A stretch of DNA of 64,000 bases from Chryseobacterium indologenes (GCF_001295265.1 NZ_LJOD01000004.1:124001-188000); one strand, 5' to 3'. Numbered from the stretch's first letter, positions 46,109-55,467 are shown. Translations and numbers: made by a program. Notes: generated from the letters alone by a model not told the origin.

Positions 46109-46996
46109 ATGAAAAAAACTTTTATTGTAATATTCTTTTTTTTCTTCATTGGGAGCTTCTGTCAAAAGGTTGAATTGAAATCCGTAACAGATTCATCACA
46201 GATATTCAAAGGCCAAATTGCCGGAATCCCCATCACTATTCAGCTTCATTATGCGGGTATCGCAGATTGCAGTCTGCATCAGTATTTTGTAGACGGCTGG
46301 TATTACTATGATAAATACCAGAAGAAAATCCCGCTGACAGGAGTGTATAACTATGGTAAGCTTTCACTCTATAATTTCGGAACCCAGCAAAAACAGAATG
46401 CCCAAAAACTTAAAACTCTGATTACCTCACCACAGAAAATGGGGAAAGCAGACGAATTTGCTCAGGCATTGAATCCTAAAGAATTTATGCTCTTTGATCG
46501 CGGCGAAACGAAAAAAAGTATAATTTCCGGCAGCTTTTATCTTGGCAAAAAAGTTCAGCCGGCAGAACTTCTTACTGAAAACAGCATGATCTATCGCTAT
46601 AACAATTATCTGTTCCTGCCTAATCATAAAAAGATCAATACCTTCGATTTTATTAACCAGGCCGGCGGAAATGAACTGATTTCCTATACATCCGGTGAAA
46701 ACGGAAACAGGGTTCTTTTATATTTTGAGCATACTTCCAACCTTAACGCCTGTGGAAGATGTGGTGCAAGCGAAGGTGAAAAGGGCTATCGTGTCCTTTA
46801 CTTCACAAAGGACTGGAATTTTAAAAATTATGAAGAGTTTTTAACAGAAAGCTGTCTGGAATCTATTTACGGTACCACCAAAACAAAATCTAAAGACAGA
46901 AAAACCATTTATTACAGAGTAGGTAAATCAGCGTCTTCTCCTGCGTATACATTTACCGTTGATATAAAGAATGCATCCGTAGTAAAATCAAAATAA
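46109..46996 (+). CDS. Exported protein of unknown function
   Basis: 295 residues. A signal peptide with a long Phe run (to about residue 19, SFCQ) predicts periplasmic or outer-membrane location. The mature part looks beta-rich, with YFVDGWYYYDKYQKKIPLTGVYNYGKLSLYNFG near the start and a CGRCG motif in the C-terminal third (NACGRCGASEGEKGYRV). I do not recognise the family. It begins 16 bases after the DUF445 gene and is probably co-transcribed. Confidence 0.75.
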   Translation: MKKTFIVIFFFFFIGSFCQKVELKSVTDSSQIFKGQIAGIPITIQLHYAGIADCSLHQYFVDGWYYYDKYQKKIPLTGVYNYGKLSLYNFGTQQKQNAQKLKTLITSPQKMGKADEFAQALNPKEFMLFDRGETKKSIISGSFYLGKKVQPAELLTENSMIYRYNNYLFLPNHKKINTFDFINQAGGNELISYTSGENGNRVLLYFEHTSNLNACGRCGASEGEKGYRVLYFTKDWNFKNYEEFLTESCLESIYGTTKTKSKDRKTIYYRVGKSASSPAYTFTVDIKNASVVKSK

Positions 46997-47027
46997 AAAG
47001 AGAGCCGTACAGACCCTCTTCTTATAT

Positions 47028-48065
47028 TTATCTTGGCAGCCTGCCGGCTCTTTTTAAAAGTTCTTTATTAATTTCACTGATCAGTTCCGGACCTTCATAG
47101 ATAAATCCTGTGTACAGCTGTATTAAGCTGGCTCCGGCATCTAACTTTTCCATGGCATCTCTTACCGAGTGAATTCCTCCCACTCCGATGATTGGAAATG
47201 CACGGTTGCTTTTTTCAGAAAGGTAACGGATCATTTTTGTGCTTCTCTCACGGATTGGTTTTCCGCTTAAGCCTCCGTTTCCTATTTGCGCTAATACTTC
47301 CGGTGAGGTTTTTAAACCTTCCCTGTTTACAGAGGTATTGGAAACAATCACCCCGTCTATTTTTGTTTCTGCTATCAGTTCAATAATTTCATCTAATTGA
47401 TTGTTATTAAGATCCGGAGCAATTTTCAGTAATATGGGTTTCTGTACAGGTTTTGACTGATTGATTTTTTTTACTTCCGTAATCAGTTCGCGCAGATAGT
47501 CTACATCTTCCAGTTTGGCATGGCTTCCTACATTCGGACAGCTTACATTCAGCACAAAATAATCTACATGAGGATGAAGACCGTCAAAACAATCCAGATA
47601 ATCCTGGGTATAGTTTTCCGGGCTTGTATCTGTATTTTTCCCGATATTTCCACCGATGATTATTTTCCCTTTATTGCCTTTCAGCTTTTCAATAGCAGCC
47701 TCAAGGCCGTCATTGTTGAACCCCATTCTGTTGATGATTCCGCCATCTTCTATCAAACGGAACAGTCTTTTCTTAGGATTTCCTGCCTGGGCTCTTGGAG
47801 TTACCGTCCCGATCTCTACAAATCCGAAGCCTAAATCTCCTAGCTCGTTGAATAATGTGGCATTTTTATCGAAACCAGCTGCCAGTCCTACAGGATTTTT
47901 AAATTTTAATCCGAAAACTTCTCTTTCCAGACGTTTATCTTCAATAGGTTTTGGAAAAAATAATTTGGTGAGAAATCCAAAATTTTTAAGCATTGAAAAT
48001 GTAAAATGATGAACTTCTTCGGGATCAAATTTGAAGAGAACTGGTCTGATGATACTTTTGTACAT
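47028..48065 (-). CDS. pyrD: Quinone-dependent dihydroorotate dehydrogenase (class 2)
   Basis: 345 residues. The N-terminal helical membrane-binding part ([26 protein letters not shown]) is typical of class 2 enzymes. FMN barrel motifs are [47 protein letters not shown] with the catalytic Ser, [22 protein letters not shown] and [27 protein letters not shown]. It oxidises dihydroorotate to orotate in pyrimidine synthesis at the inner membrane. Confidence 0.96.
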   Translation of the reverse strand: MYKSIIRPVLFKFDPEEVHHFTFSMLKNFGFLTKLFFPKPIEDKRLEREVFGLKFKNPVGLAAGFDKNATLFNELGDLGFGFVEIGTVTPRAQAGNPKKRLFRLIEDGGIINRMGFNNDGLEAAIEKLKGNKGKIIIGGNIGKNTDTSPENYTQDYLDCFDGLHPHVDYFVLNVSCPNVGSHAKLEDVDYLRELITEVKKINQSKPVQKPILLKIAPDLNNNQLDEIIELIAETKIDGVIVSNTSVNREGLKTSPEVLAQIGNGGLSGKPIRERSTKMIRYLSEKSNRAFPIIGVGGIHSVRDAMEKLDAGASLIQLYTGFIYEGPELISEINKELLKRAGRLPR

Positions 48066-48277
48066 TGAAAAAAAGTTTTACAAAAATACTCAATTTAAAA
48101 TTAATCCTCGGTTACCCTATGATATTTTATAGAAAAATGTCTGATAAACAGAATCTATTCAATCAGTGAAATACTTACTTTCGTCCGCAGGGCGTTTTAC
48201 TCAGCAAACGCTGAAACGGAGTACCTTAGCGATCAATAAATATTTACACTGGTCCATAAAACCTGGCAGGTATAACG

Positions 48278-48973
48278 CTAGGAATACGAACTTAAGTCAA
48301 AGTTCAGGATGTCTCCTACCCTTTTGAATTCTTCATCTATCGTAGCGTTCAGTATCATTTTTTCGTTGGTAACAGGGTGATTGAAAATCAATTGATGAGC
48401 ATGGAGCGTCATTTTATTGATCCCAAATGTCTGAAGCCACAGCTTATTCTGTTTATTACAGCCATGTTTTCTACAACCTAAAATAGGATGCAGAATATGT
48501 TTAAAATGCTTTCTCAACTGATGAAATCTTCCTGTTTCAGGAATCGCTTCCACTAAACAGTATCTTGAAGTCTGATGCTTTAAAAACGGCAAATCGATTT
48601 CCGAAGTCTGCAGACGATGGTAGTTGGTAACAGCATTTTGCTTAACTTCATTTTCATTGATTAAATCATAATCAATGGTTTCTTTTTCTTTTGCCCAACC
48701 ACGAAGAATGGCCAGATATTTTTTCTCCACTTCCCGTGATGCAAACTGCTCACTCATGATTCTAAGGGTATCTTTATCTAAAGTAAACAGAAGAACACCT
48801 GAAGTTTTCCGGTCTAAACGGTGCACAGGATATACTTTTTGCCCAATCTGTTTCTTCAGCTCCTGAATAGCATAAGTATCCGCTTCTCCAGCATAAAAGG
48901 ACTTATGAACCAATAATCCGCTGGGTTTGTTGATGGCAATAATATATTCGTCACGATAAAGAATTTCTAACAT
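48278..48973 (-). CDS. RluA-family pseudouridine synthase (TruC-like)
   Basis: 231 residues. Catalytic motif HRLDRKTSG with D54. The short length, lack of an S4 domain and the ETGRFHQLRKHFKHILHPILGC and MTLHAHQLIF blocks fit the TruC branch, which modifies U65 of tRNAs; other RluA members modify rRNA, so the target is not certain. Cytoplasmic, followed by no close partner. Confidence 0.88.
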   Translation of the reverse strand: MLEILYRDEYIIAINKPSGLLVHKSFYAGEADTYAIQELKKQIGQKVYPVHRLDRKTSGVLLFTLDKDTLRIMSEQFASREVEKKYLAILRGWAKEKETIDYDLINENEVKQNAVTNYHRLQTSEIDLPFLKHQTSRYCLVEAIPETGRFHQLRKHFKHILHPILGCRKHGCNKQNKLWLQTFGINKMTLHAHQLIFNHPVTNEKMILNATIDEEFKRVGDILNFDLSSYS

Positions 48974-48999
48974 GTTGCAAAACTAAGTATAATTTAGTT

Positions 49000-49194
49000 C
49001 TACAACTCTCTTTTAAAAGTATAAATAACCCCATAAAAAGTTCCTCCGTAATCTCTGCTTTCCGCAGTCACCAGTTCCCAACCGTCACTTCCATATTGAT
49101 TTAAAACTTTATCAATTTCAGCAGGTTCATATTTATTCCTCCAAAATCCCTTAGGCTCAATAATAACTGTTTTATATTCGAATCTTTTTTTCAT
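49000..49194 (-). CDS. DUF4177-like small protein
   Basis: 64 residues. The pattern FEYKTVIIEPKGF...IDKVLNQYGSDGWELVTAESRDYGG...YTFKREL matches the DUF4177 family: a short beta-alpha-beta unit with the GWELV motif. Function unknown. It lies 26 bases upstream of the pseudouridine synthase on the same strand. Confidence 0.8.
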   Translation of the reverse strand: MKKRFEYKTVIIEPKGFWRNKYEPAEIDKVLNQYGSDGWELVTAESRDYGGTFYGVIYTFKREL

Positions 49195-49300
49195 AATAAA
49201 CTTCTATTTTAAATGTACAATAAATTTTCGAAAACCGAACTGTGACAGAAGGGAATGTTATTCTAAATCTAACAGGTTTTATAAATGCATTGTGCATCCA

Positions 49301-49400
49301 TAGCCCTGATTGAGCGGCCTGTCTGAGTTTTTTTCGGTTTCAGGCGCGGCGGCTCCGCCGCCGCGCCTGAAACCGAAAAAAACGAGTAGCGAAAGCAGGT
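49301..49400. ncRNA. Conserved-looking intergenic element with a perfect 26-bp hairpin
   Basis: A 26-bp perfect stem (49328-49353 with 49357-49382) closes a 3-nt TCC loop. The inner part is almost all G and C in an AT-rich region; the ends are T7/A7. Flanks TAGCCCTGATTGAGCGGCC and GAGTAGCGAAAGCAGG, with possible outer pairing CCTG/CAGG, resemble an intergenic RNA-like element I recall from many flavobacterial genomes. It may be the Flavo-1 motif or similar, which I could not check. It lies upstream of glyS, whose promoter follows it. Confidence 0.55.
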
Positions 49401-49468
49401 TCCCGGCTTCTAATTCTCTTGTATATAAAAACTTCCGTCTTCCCTCCTTCAACTTCCCGCTTTTTCAC

Positions 49469-49476
49469 TATTTTTG
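49469..49476 (+). promoter_or_regulatory. Promoter -7 box TATTTTTG of glyS
   Basis: Exact TAnnTTTG match 22 bases before the ATG at 49499, preceded by a C/T-rich tract. Confidence 0.6.
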
Positions 49477-49498
49477 CACTTCAGACGTTAAAAAAATT

Positions 49499-51040
49499 AT
49501 GGCAAAGCAAGAAGATGTTTTCAAGAAAGTGATTTCTCACGCTAAAGAATATGGTTTTATTTTCCCATCCAGTGAGATCTACGATGGTTTATCCGCTGTT
49601 TATGATTATGGACAGAACGGAGCCGAACTTAAAAATAATATCAAACAATACTGGTGGAAAGCGATGGTACAGCTTAACGAAAATATTGTGGGTATTGATT
49701 CGGCAATCCTTATGCACCCAACAACATGGAAGGCATCGGGCCACGTAGACGCTTTCAACGATCCATTGATTGACAATAAAGATTCTAAGAAACGTTTCAG
49801 AGCGGACGTTTTAGTGGAGGATTACTGTGCTAAAATTGAAGATAAAGAGAACAAGGAGATAGAAAAGGCAGCGAAGAGATTCGGGGATGCTTTTGATAAG
49901 GATCAGTTTGTGGCTACCAATCCAAAAATTCTGGAATACAGAGCCAAAAGAGAAGCTATTCTTTCAAGATTGGCGAAATCTCTGGAAAATGAAGACCTTG
50001 CTGATGTAAAAGCATTAATTGAAGAGCTTGAAATTGCTGATCCGGATACAGGTTCCAAAAACTGGACGGAAGTAAGACAATTCAACCTGATGTTCGGAAC
50101 AAAATTAGGAGCTTCCGCAGACAATGCGATGGATCTTTATTTAAGACCGGAAACCGCTCAGGGGATCTTCGTTAACTTCTTAAATGTACAGAAAACTTCC
50201 CGCCATAAGCTTCCTTTCGGTATTGCCCAGATTGGAAAAGCGTTCAGAAATGAGATTGTCGCAAGACAGTTTATCTTCAGAATGCGTGAATTCGAGCAGA
50301 TGGAAATGCAGTTCTTCGTAGCTCCGGGCACGGAACTTGAATTCTACGAACAGTGGAAACAAAAACGTCTGAACTGGCACTTAGCTTTAGGACTAGGAAA
50401 CGACAACTACAGATTCCATGATCATGAGAAGCTTGCTCACTATGCGAATGCTGCTGCTGATATTGAATTCAATTTTCCATTCGGATTTAAGGAACTGGAA
50501 GGTATCCACTCCAGAACAGATTTCGACTTAAAAGCTCATGAAGAGTTCTCCGGAAGAAAGCTTCAGTTCTTCGATCCTGAAAGAAATGAAAACTATGTTC
50601 CTTACGTAGTGGAAACATCTGTAGGCTTAGACAGACTATTCCTTTCTATATTCGCTCATTGCTTAAGAGATGAAGTTCTGGAAGACGGTTCAGAGAGAAC
50701 AGTATTATCTTTACCTCCGGCATTGGCTCCAATTAAAGCGGCTATTCTTCCGTTGATGAAGAAAGACGGCCTTGCAGAATATGCAGAAAAGGTTTTCAAT
50801 GATCTGAAATATGATTTCAACTTATTCTACGAAGAAAAAGATGCCATCGGAAAACGTTACAGAAGACAGGATGCCATTGGTACTCCTTACTGTATCACCA
50901 TTGACCATGATTCTCTTACGGATCACACGGTAACCATCAGGGACAGAGATACGATGCAGCAGGAAAGAGTTCCGGTTGCTGACCTCAGAAGAATCATTGA
51001 TGAAAAAACCAACTTCAGAAATTTACTTTCACAACTATAA
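49499..51040 (+). CDS. glyS: Glycine--tRNA ligase
   Basis: 513 residues, single-chain alpha2 class II enzyme of the eukaryote/archaeal-like type common in Bacteroidota. N-terminal FPSSEIYDGLSAVYDYGQNGAELKNNIKQYWW, motif 2 FRNEIVARQFIFRMREFEQMEMQFF, and motif 3 VETSVGLDRLFLSIF are clear; the anticodon-binding domain ends the protein. It charges tRNA-Gly. The start at 49499 follows the promoter box; the frame extends upstream to 49310, but that part translates the hairpin and is rejected. Confidence 0.96.
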   Translation: MAKQEDVFKKVISHAKEYGFIFPSSEIYDGLSAVYDYGQNGAELKNNIKQYWWKAMVQLNENIVGIDSAILMHPTTWKASGHVDAFNDPLIDNKDSKKRFRADVLVEDYCAKIEDKENKEIEKAAKRFGDAFDKDQFVATNPKILEYRAKREAILSRLAKSLENEDLADVKALIEELEIADPDTGSKNWTEVRQFNLMFGTKLGASADNAMDLYLRPETAQGIFVNFLNVQKTSRHKLPFGIAQIGKAFRNEIVARQFIFRMREFEQMEMQFFVAPGTELEFYEQWKQKRLNWHLALGLGNDNYRFHDHEKLAHYANAAADIEFNFPFGFKELEGIHSRTDFDLKAHEEFSGRKLQFFDPERNENYVPYVVETSVGLDRLFLSIFAHCLRDEVLEDGSERTVLSLPPALAPIKAAILPLMKKDGLAEYAEKVFNDLKYDFNLFYEEKDAIGKRYRRQDAIGTPYCITIDHDSLTDHTVTIRDRDTMQQERVPVADLRRIIDEKTNFRNLLSQL

Positions 51041-51044
51041 ACAT

Positions 51045-51070
51045 AAGCCCTGATTTATCGGGGCTTTTTT
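51045..51070 (+). terminator. Terminator after glyS
   Basis: AAGCCC/GGGCTT stem (51045-51050 with 51061-51066), extended inward by a T-G and two further pairs, followed by a T-run. Confidence 0.85.
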
Positions 51071-51198
51071 ATGGAAACAATCAGCTGAAAAAAGTTTCCG
51101 GATATTCTCTATTAAAGATTTGATAACGGAATAAAAATCAGAACAAAAAATAAAAAAGTATTTGCTTCTACATTTTCAAATTCTTACTAAAATTATTC

Positions 51199-51206
51199 TA
51201 AATTTG
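51199..51206 (+). promoter_or_regulatory. Promoter -7 box TAAATTTG
   Basis: Exact TAnnTTTG match 24 bases before the ATG at 51231; it supports that start over the longer frame from 51162. Confidence 0.55.
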
Positions 51207-51230
51207 TTCAGGACTGATACTCATCCCTCT

Positions 51231-52370
51231 ATGAAAGTATTGAAATATGTAATAGGCGGTGCAGCTCTTGGTGTGGCAGCAGCTTATCTTTTGGGTTATG
51301 ATTACTTATTCAGCGGCATCTCCAAAACCTATCTGAAAGGAAAATCAAGCGCTTATATTGATGACGGGAATCTTTTTCCCAGCAATCCCATTGCATCGGG
51401 AGAACCTAAACCCTGGGCACAGGATTCCGAATACAATCAAAAGGAACTTCCGGAAAGTATAACTGAAGATTTAAAACGCTCCAGAACAGCTGCTTTCATT
51501 GTCATTAAAAACGGAAGAATTCTTCACGAACAGTATTGGGAAGGTTATAACCAGCTTTCACATACCAATTCTTTTTCTATGGCAAAGGCCGTAACAGTGA
51601 TGCTGCTGGGAAAAGCCCTGGAAGAAGGTATAATCAGCAATATAGATGAGAAGCTGTCTGATTTTTATCCTGAATTTAAAGAAAAAACATTCGGAAACCA
51701 GGTTACGCTTAGAAATCTGGCCCAGATGGAAGCCGGACTTGACTGGAACGAAGATTACAATAACCCTTTTCTTCCCAATGCCAGGGCATATTATGGGAAA
51801 AGTCTGGTGAAAGCGGTATTTTCCAGAAATTTTAAAGAGAGACCCGGCATCCGGTTTGAGTACCAGAGCGGCTCCACGCAGCTGCTGGGTTTTGCCCTGA
51901 GAAAAGCAATTGATCAGCCTCTCGCCAGCTATCTGTCTGAAAAATTCTGGATTCCGCTGGGAATGGAACAGCCCGCAACGTGGAGTACGGACAATTATGG
52001 CATGGAAAAAACATACTGCTGTATTCATGCCTGCGCAAGAGACTTTGCAAGACTGGGACAGCTGTTTTTAGATAATGGAAAAGCTGGAACAACTCAGGTT
52101 CTGAATGAGAGTTTTATAGAACAGATGAGAATGCCCACTGAGAAATCAAAAGAGATTTATGGTCTGGGGCTTTGGATCAATCATGATAATCCTGTTAAAC
52201 ATTATTATTTTCTAGGGCTTCAGGGGCAGTATATTATTATGGTTCCGGAACACAATATGGTGATCGTAAAGACCGGAAGCTATTCAAACAATCCTAAGAA
52301 TGACAGGGGAAGACCGGATCAGGTGAAATTCCTTGTTAATGAAACCGTACAACTATTTGAAACTGCATAA
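51231..52370 (+). CDS. Serine hydrolase of the beta-lactamase/esterase family
   Basis: 379 residues. An N-terminal membrane anchor or signal (about 1-22, VIGGAALGVAAAYLLG) precedes a class C beta-lactamase-like domain with the SxxK motif at S116-K119 (FSMAK), a YQSG motif (second catalytic Tyr) and a late GLQGQYIIMVPEHNMVIVKTG strand. The build is like 6-aminohexanoate-dimer hydrolases and EstB-type esterases; true beta-lactamase activity is not indicated. Its stop overlaps the next start by one base. Confidence 0.85.
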   Translation: MKVLKYVIGGAALGVAAAYLLGYDYLFSGISKTYLKGKSSAYIDDGNLFPSNPIASGEPKPWAQDSEYNQKELPESITEDLKRSRTAAFIVIKNGRILHEQYWEGYNQLSHTNSFSMAKAVTVMLLGKALEEGIISNIDEKLSDFYPEFKEKTFGNQVTLRNLAQMEAGLDWNEDYNNPFLPNARAYYGKSLVKAVFSRNFKERPGIRFEYQSGSTQLLGFALRKAIDQPLASYLSEKFWIPLGMEQPATWSTDNYGMEKTYCCIHACARDFARLGQLFLDNGKAGTTQVLNESFIEQMRMPTEKSKEIYGLGLWINHDNPVKHYYFLGLQGQYIIMVPEHNMVIVKTGSYSNNPKNDRGRPDQVKFLVNETVQLFETA

Positions 52371-52987
52371 TGGAAAAATACAACGCAAAAGTTGATGAAT
52401 ACATCGAAAAATCCCCGGATTTTGCGAAACCCGTTTTACTTTATCTCCGTGAAACAATTCATGAAATGTGTCCTGATGCTGAAGAAACTATCAAATGGAA
52501 ATTTCCCACTTTTATGTATAAAGGGAAAATTTTATGCTCTATCACTGCTTTCAAGCAATACTGCAGTCTCGGATTCTGGCTTCATCAGGAAATGAAAACG
52601 ATAAAAGAACTGGAAACATCTGCCGAAAAAAGTTCCATGTTCAGTTTGGGTAAAATTACCAGGATGGAAGATCTTCCATCAAAAACCCTGCTGAAAAAAG
52701 CAATTAAGGAAGCGATGGAACTTACAGATATGGGCGTTACGATGAAGAAAGCGGCTCCTTCCAAAACAGAAACAGAAATCCCGGATTATTTTCAGAAAGC
52801 TTTAAATACCAATGAAAAAGCTTTACAGGTTTTTCAGAAAGCCTCCCCATCATTCAGGAAAGAATATATCAACTGGATTATTGAGGCTAAAACAGAAAAT
52901 ACCCGTCATAAAAGAATGGAACAGGCTCTGGAGTGGATCTCGGAAGGAAAAGGCAGAAACTGGAAATATGAGAGAAAAATAAGCTGA
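52370..52987 (+). CDS. DUF1801 plus YdeI/OmpD-associated domain protein
   Basis: 205 residues, cytoplasmic. The N-terminal DUF1801 domain (about 15-115) reads VLLYLRETIHEMCPDAEETIKWKFPTFMYKGKILCSITAFKQYCSLGFW; the C-terminal about 140-200 (FQKASPSFRKEYINWIIEAKTENTRHKRMEQALEWISEGKGRNWKYE) is the YdeI-like domain. Function unknown. Translationally coupled to the serine hydrolase (ATGA-type overlap). Confidence 0.85.
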   Translation: MEKYNAKVDEYIEKSPDFAKPVLLYLRETIHEMCPDAEETIKWKFPTFMYKGKILCSITAFKQYCSLGFWLHQEMKTIKELETSAEKSSMFSLGKITRMEDLPSKTLLKKAIKEAMELTDMGVTMKKAAPSKTETEIPDYFQKALNTNEKALQVFQKASPSFRKEYINWIIEAKTENTRHKRMEQALEWISEGKGRNWKYERKIS

Positions 52988-53021
52988 TGAACTTTTCACC
53001 TTACCCAATTATTTATTCCAT

Positions 53022-53049
53022 AAAAAAATCCCTCCTGTCTGGAGGGATT
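53022..53049 (-). terminator. Terminator of the 208-residue exported protein gene
   Basis: Stem AATCCCTCC/GGAGGGATT (53027-53035 with 53041-53049), 5-nt loop. The strong T-run is on the minus strand; the plus-strand tail is only AT-rich, so it may serve both directions unequally. Confidence 0.8.
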
Positions 53050-53056
53050 ATATATT

Positions 53057-53683
53057 TTATTGCTTACTCTGCTCTGTTTTTATCCCTTCCGGAAGCTTAA
53101 AAAACGAATCAGGAATATCTTTGACCTCTACTTTCGTGGCAATACTGGTCATTTTAAACTGTGGATTTTCTATCTCCATTTTTAATGGGAAAGCCTTTGA
53201 TCTTGAAATAAAGTCATACCAGTTCCCCAGTTTATGGTTTTTGAATATTTCCGGATTTACAGCAAGGGAAGTGTTGAAATAGTATTTCTGAATTCCGCTT
53301 TCACAGACCAAAGTAACCTCATCACAAGGCTTGCCAAGTACTGTTTCAGCATTTTTCCTGATATCCGCTTTTATGACTTTATCTCCCTGTAAGCTGCAGT
53401 CATTCCAATACACCGTCTCGGAAGAAGCCATTTTACTGTAAAGCCTGTTTTCCTTATTAACATAGATCTGCCAAAGGAAGAATGTACCGTTGGTTTCGGA
53501 TTTATAATTTCCGTTTTTGGTAAAATAATGTTGGGTAGTTCCCAGCATGGCTGTCAGCTGTTCATTGCTCAGCTGTTCCGATTTACTCTCATACGTGTTG
53601 GAATAGGTAATTTCTCCTTTAAAATTCTGGGCACTTAAAGATACTGACAGGAATATCAGTAAAGTGGTTAACAGGTTTTTCAT
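53057..53683 (-). CDS. Exported protein of unknown function (GLPGLI-like build)
   Basis: 208 residues. Signal peptide MKNLLTTLLIFLSVSLSAQ. The mature part, FKGEITYSNTYESK...YFTKNGNYKSETNG...GKPCDEVTLVCESG...SKAFPLKMEIEN...FKLPEGIK, resembles the GLPGLI/DUF4412 group of Bacteroidota secreted proteins, in which a start-site YxxxY strand is followed by a late FPLKxE strand. I could not confirm the family motif. Two Cys in the middle may form a disulphide. Function unknown. Confidence 0.7.
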   Translation of the reverse strand: MKNLLTTLLIFLSVSLSAQNFKGEITYSNTYESKSEQLSNEQLTAMLGTTQHYFTKNGNYKSETNGTFFLWQIYVNKENRLYSKMASSETVYWNDCSLQGDKVIKADIRKNAETVLGKPCDEVTLVCESGIQKYYFNTSLAVNPEIFKNHKLGNWYDFISRSKAFPLKMEIENPQFKMTSIATKVEVKDIPDSFFKLPEGIKTEQSKQ

Positions 53684-53795
53684 AGTTTTAGTTTTTGAAT
53701 ATTTAAACCGCCGGAGGACTCAATTGAATCTCCGGAAAAGGGTACAAAAATATTCTTTTTAACGGATTGGCAAAAATAAAAATGAAACAGGATGA

Positions 53796-55073
53796 TCAGT
53801 GAAATCTGAAGTTGGCTTCCGGCAGGGTATTGTTCTTTAGAAAAGCCTCATATTCCGGAGAGAGTTTTGCTCTTCCGAAGGTATTTTCCCCACTCATACT
53901 TCCAAGACGGACTTTATCCTTTCCGAATTTTTTATTCATGGCATCCATGGCTTTCATCACCGGAAGGTGCTGGTTCTGCGTATCTTCCTCGAAAAGACTG
54001 ATCAGTCTTTCATTTTCGGGAACAAAGTCATTCACAATTACACCTGCTCTTTTATAGTGAAAGCCTTCTCTGTAGACAGCCTCAAAAAGTTCATTAACTG
54101 CTCTTCCTATCAGAATAGAAGAATTGGTAGGATTGGGAAGGATCTGCGTCATTGCATTCCTGTATTCGGGAAGATCTTTCCTGAAGCGGTTGGTCTGTAC
54201 AAAAACAGTAACCATTTTACAACAGGTATTCTGCTTACGGAGCCTTTCCGAACAGTACATTCCAAAGGTTTCTACCCTTTCGCGCACTTGTTCTTTTTGG
54301 GTCAGCATTTCCATGAAACTCCTCGTTACGGCAATTGATTTTTTAGGAGACGGTGCATCCAGTTCCAGCTGGCGGATCCCTTTCAGTTCATTAATCATTC
54401 TTATTCCGTGAATTCCCATAATCTTCCGTACCCACATTTCAGGTTTCTGAAGAAGATCCCAGGCTTTATAAACGCCATTGTCATGCATTTTGGCTGAAAG
54501 TCTGCGCCCAATTCCCCAGACATCTCCTATAGGAAGCCATTTCAAGGCCTTTTCAATTTTTTCAGGGGTATCCAGAATATAAACCCCTTCAAACTGATCT
54601 GTATATTTTTTCACGATCCGGTTGGCAACCTTGCATAAAGTTTTAGTAGGCGCAATTCCTATGCTTACAGGAATACGCACTTTTTCATTGATTTCATTTT
54701 TTATCTTCAGGCAGTAGTCATACAAATTAACATATTTAAAACTCGTCAGGTCCAAAAAGAGCTCATCAATGCTGTATACTTCAAAATCCTTTTCATCAAC
54801 ATACGACGTTGCAACGCGAATAACTTCCTGACTTTTAAAATTATACAGCTCAAATTTAGCAGAAAAGCTTTTTACATCATGTTCTTTAAAAAGCTCTTTA
54901 TATTTGAAAGCCGGTGCTGCCATCGGAATTCCCAGGTCCTGAGCTTCTTTACTTCTGGACACCACACAGCCGTCGTTGTTGGAAAGAACCACAACGGGTT
55001 TGCCTTCAAGATCAGGATTCAGGGTCCTTTCACAGGAAACAAAAAAGTTATTGCAATCTACCAGAGCATACAT
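53796..55073 (-). CDS. umuC: Y-family DNA polymerase V catalytic subunit homologue
   Basis: 425 residues, the normal length of UmuC. Palm motifs are ALVDCNNFFVSCER (metal ligand D6) and YSIDELFLDL (S101, D103, E104); the thumb hairpin (WLPIGDVWGIGRRL), little-finger domain and C-terminal UmuC tail are present. It performs translesion synthesis at DNA damage. No umuD-like gene is adjacent, which is unusual. Its promoter box lies 22 bases upstream, and one copy of the repeated WYL-type element lies about 120 bases upstream. Confidence 0.94.
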   Translation of the reverse strand: MYALVDCNNFFVSCERTLNPDLEGKPVVVLSNNDGCVVSRSKEAQDLGIPMAAPAFKYKELFKEHDVKSFSAKFELYNFKSQEVIRVATSYVDEKDFEVYSIDELFLDLTSFKYVNLYDYCLKIKNEINEKVRIPVSIGIAPTKTLCKVANRIVKKYTDQFEGVYILDTPEKIEKALKWLPIGDVWGIGRRLSAKMHDNGVYKAWDLLQKPEMWVRKIMGIHGIRMINELKGIRQLELDAPSPKKSIAVTRSFMEMLTQKEQVRERVETFGMYCSERLRKQNTCCKMVTVFVQTNRFRKDLPEYRNAMTQILPNPTNSSILIGRAVNELFEAVYREGFHYKRAGVIVNDFVPENERLISLFEEDTQNQHLPVMKAMDAMNKKFGKDKVRLGSMSGENTFGRAKLSPEYEAFLKNNTLPEANFRFH

Positions 55074-55095
55074 AACGAATGATGAATATCTGATA

Positions 55096-55103
55096 CAAAA
55101 TTA
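55096..55103 (-). promoter_or_regulatory. Promoter -7 box TAATTTTG of umuC
   Basis: Minus-strand exact TAnnTTTG match, 22 bases before the umuC start. Confidence 0.55.
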
Positions 55104-55190
55104 TCATTTAAAAAGAAAAAATTCATCTTTTATCTTAAAATTAACATCACATTTAACACACTGAATATTAAAAGATTAATTTATTTCAAA

Positions 55191-55226
55191 TACGTCATGT
55201 TTTGTCGCATTACCGTTGTAATTTTG
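55191..55226 (+). promoter_or_regulatory. WYL-cluster promoter element, copy 1
   Basis: TACGTCATGTTTTGTCGCA followed by -7 box TAATTTTG (55219-55226). Points rightwards, away from umuC, into a region without a plus-strand gene. Confidence 0.65.
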
Positions 55227-55272
55227 TTTTCAAAAACATTTATTTTCAGACTTATATCAATCCTGCAATACA

Positions 55273-55467
55273 CTAAATCATCCTTATCCGCTCCTCTTCT
55301 AGGTCAATCTGATATAACGGATGGCATATCAACTCTTCATCAATCGACAGATCTTTGTTGAGTTCTGAAAGAAACTGTCTCTGGCTCCCGGAATGGCTGT
55401 TCAGTTCATTTTCATGTTTGTTTTTCAGAAAATGATACACATGCTGCCTCAGTTTTGCTTGAGCCAC
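55273..55467 (-). CDS. Small hydrophilic protein of unknown function
   Basis: 64 residues from a GTG start: MAQAKLRQHVYHFLKNKHENELNSH...DEELICHPLYQIDLEEERIRMI. Charged, predicted helical at the N-terminus, codon use like the neighbours. The frame is open five codons further upstream (to a TAG) but without an ATG, so it may be a remnant of a longer gene. It lies between and opposite to copies 1 and 2 of the repeated promoter element. Confidence 0.45.
   Translation of the reverse strand: MAQAKLRQHVYHFLKNKHENELNSHSGSQRQFLSELNKDLSIDEELICHPLYQIDLEEERIRMI

Noticed and set aside
48066..48277. tRNA or structured RNA between pyrD and the pseudouridine synthase gene
   Set aside because: Only a 6-bp dyad (GCGTTT/AAACGC) is visible; no cloverleaf or conserved arm sequences.
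49310..49498. N-terminal extension of glyS through the GC-rich hairpin
   Set aside because: The added residues translate a perfect inverted repeat and a C/T-rich tract, and the promoter box lies after them.
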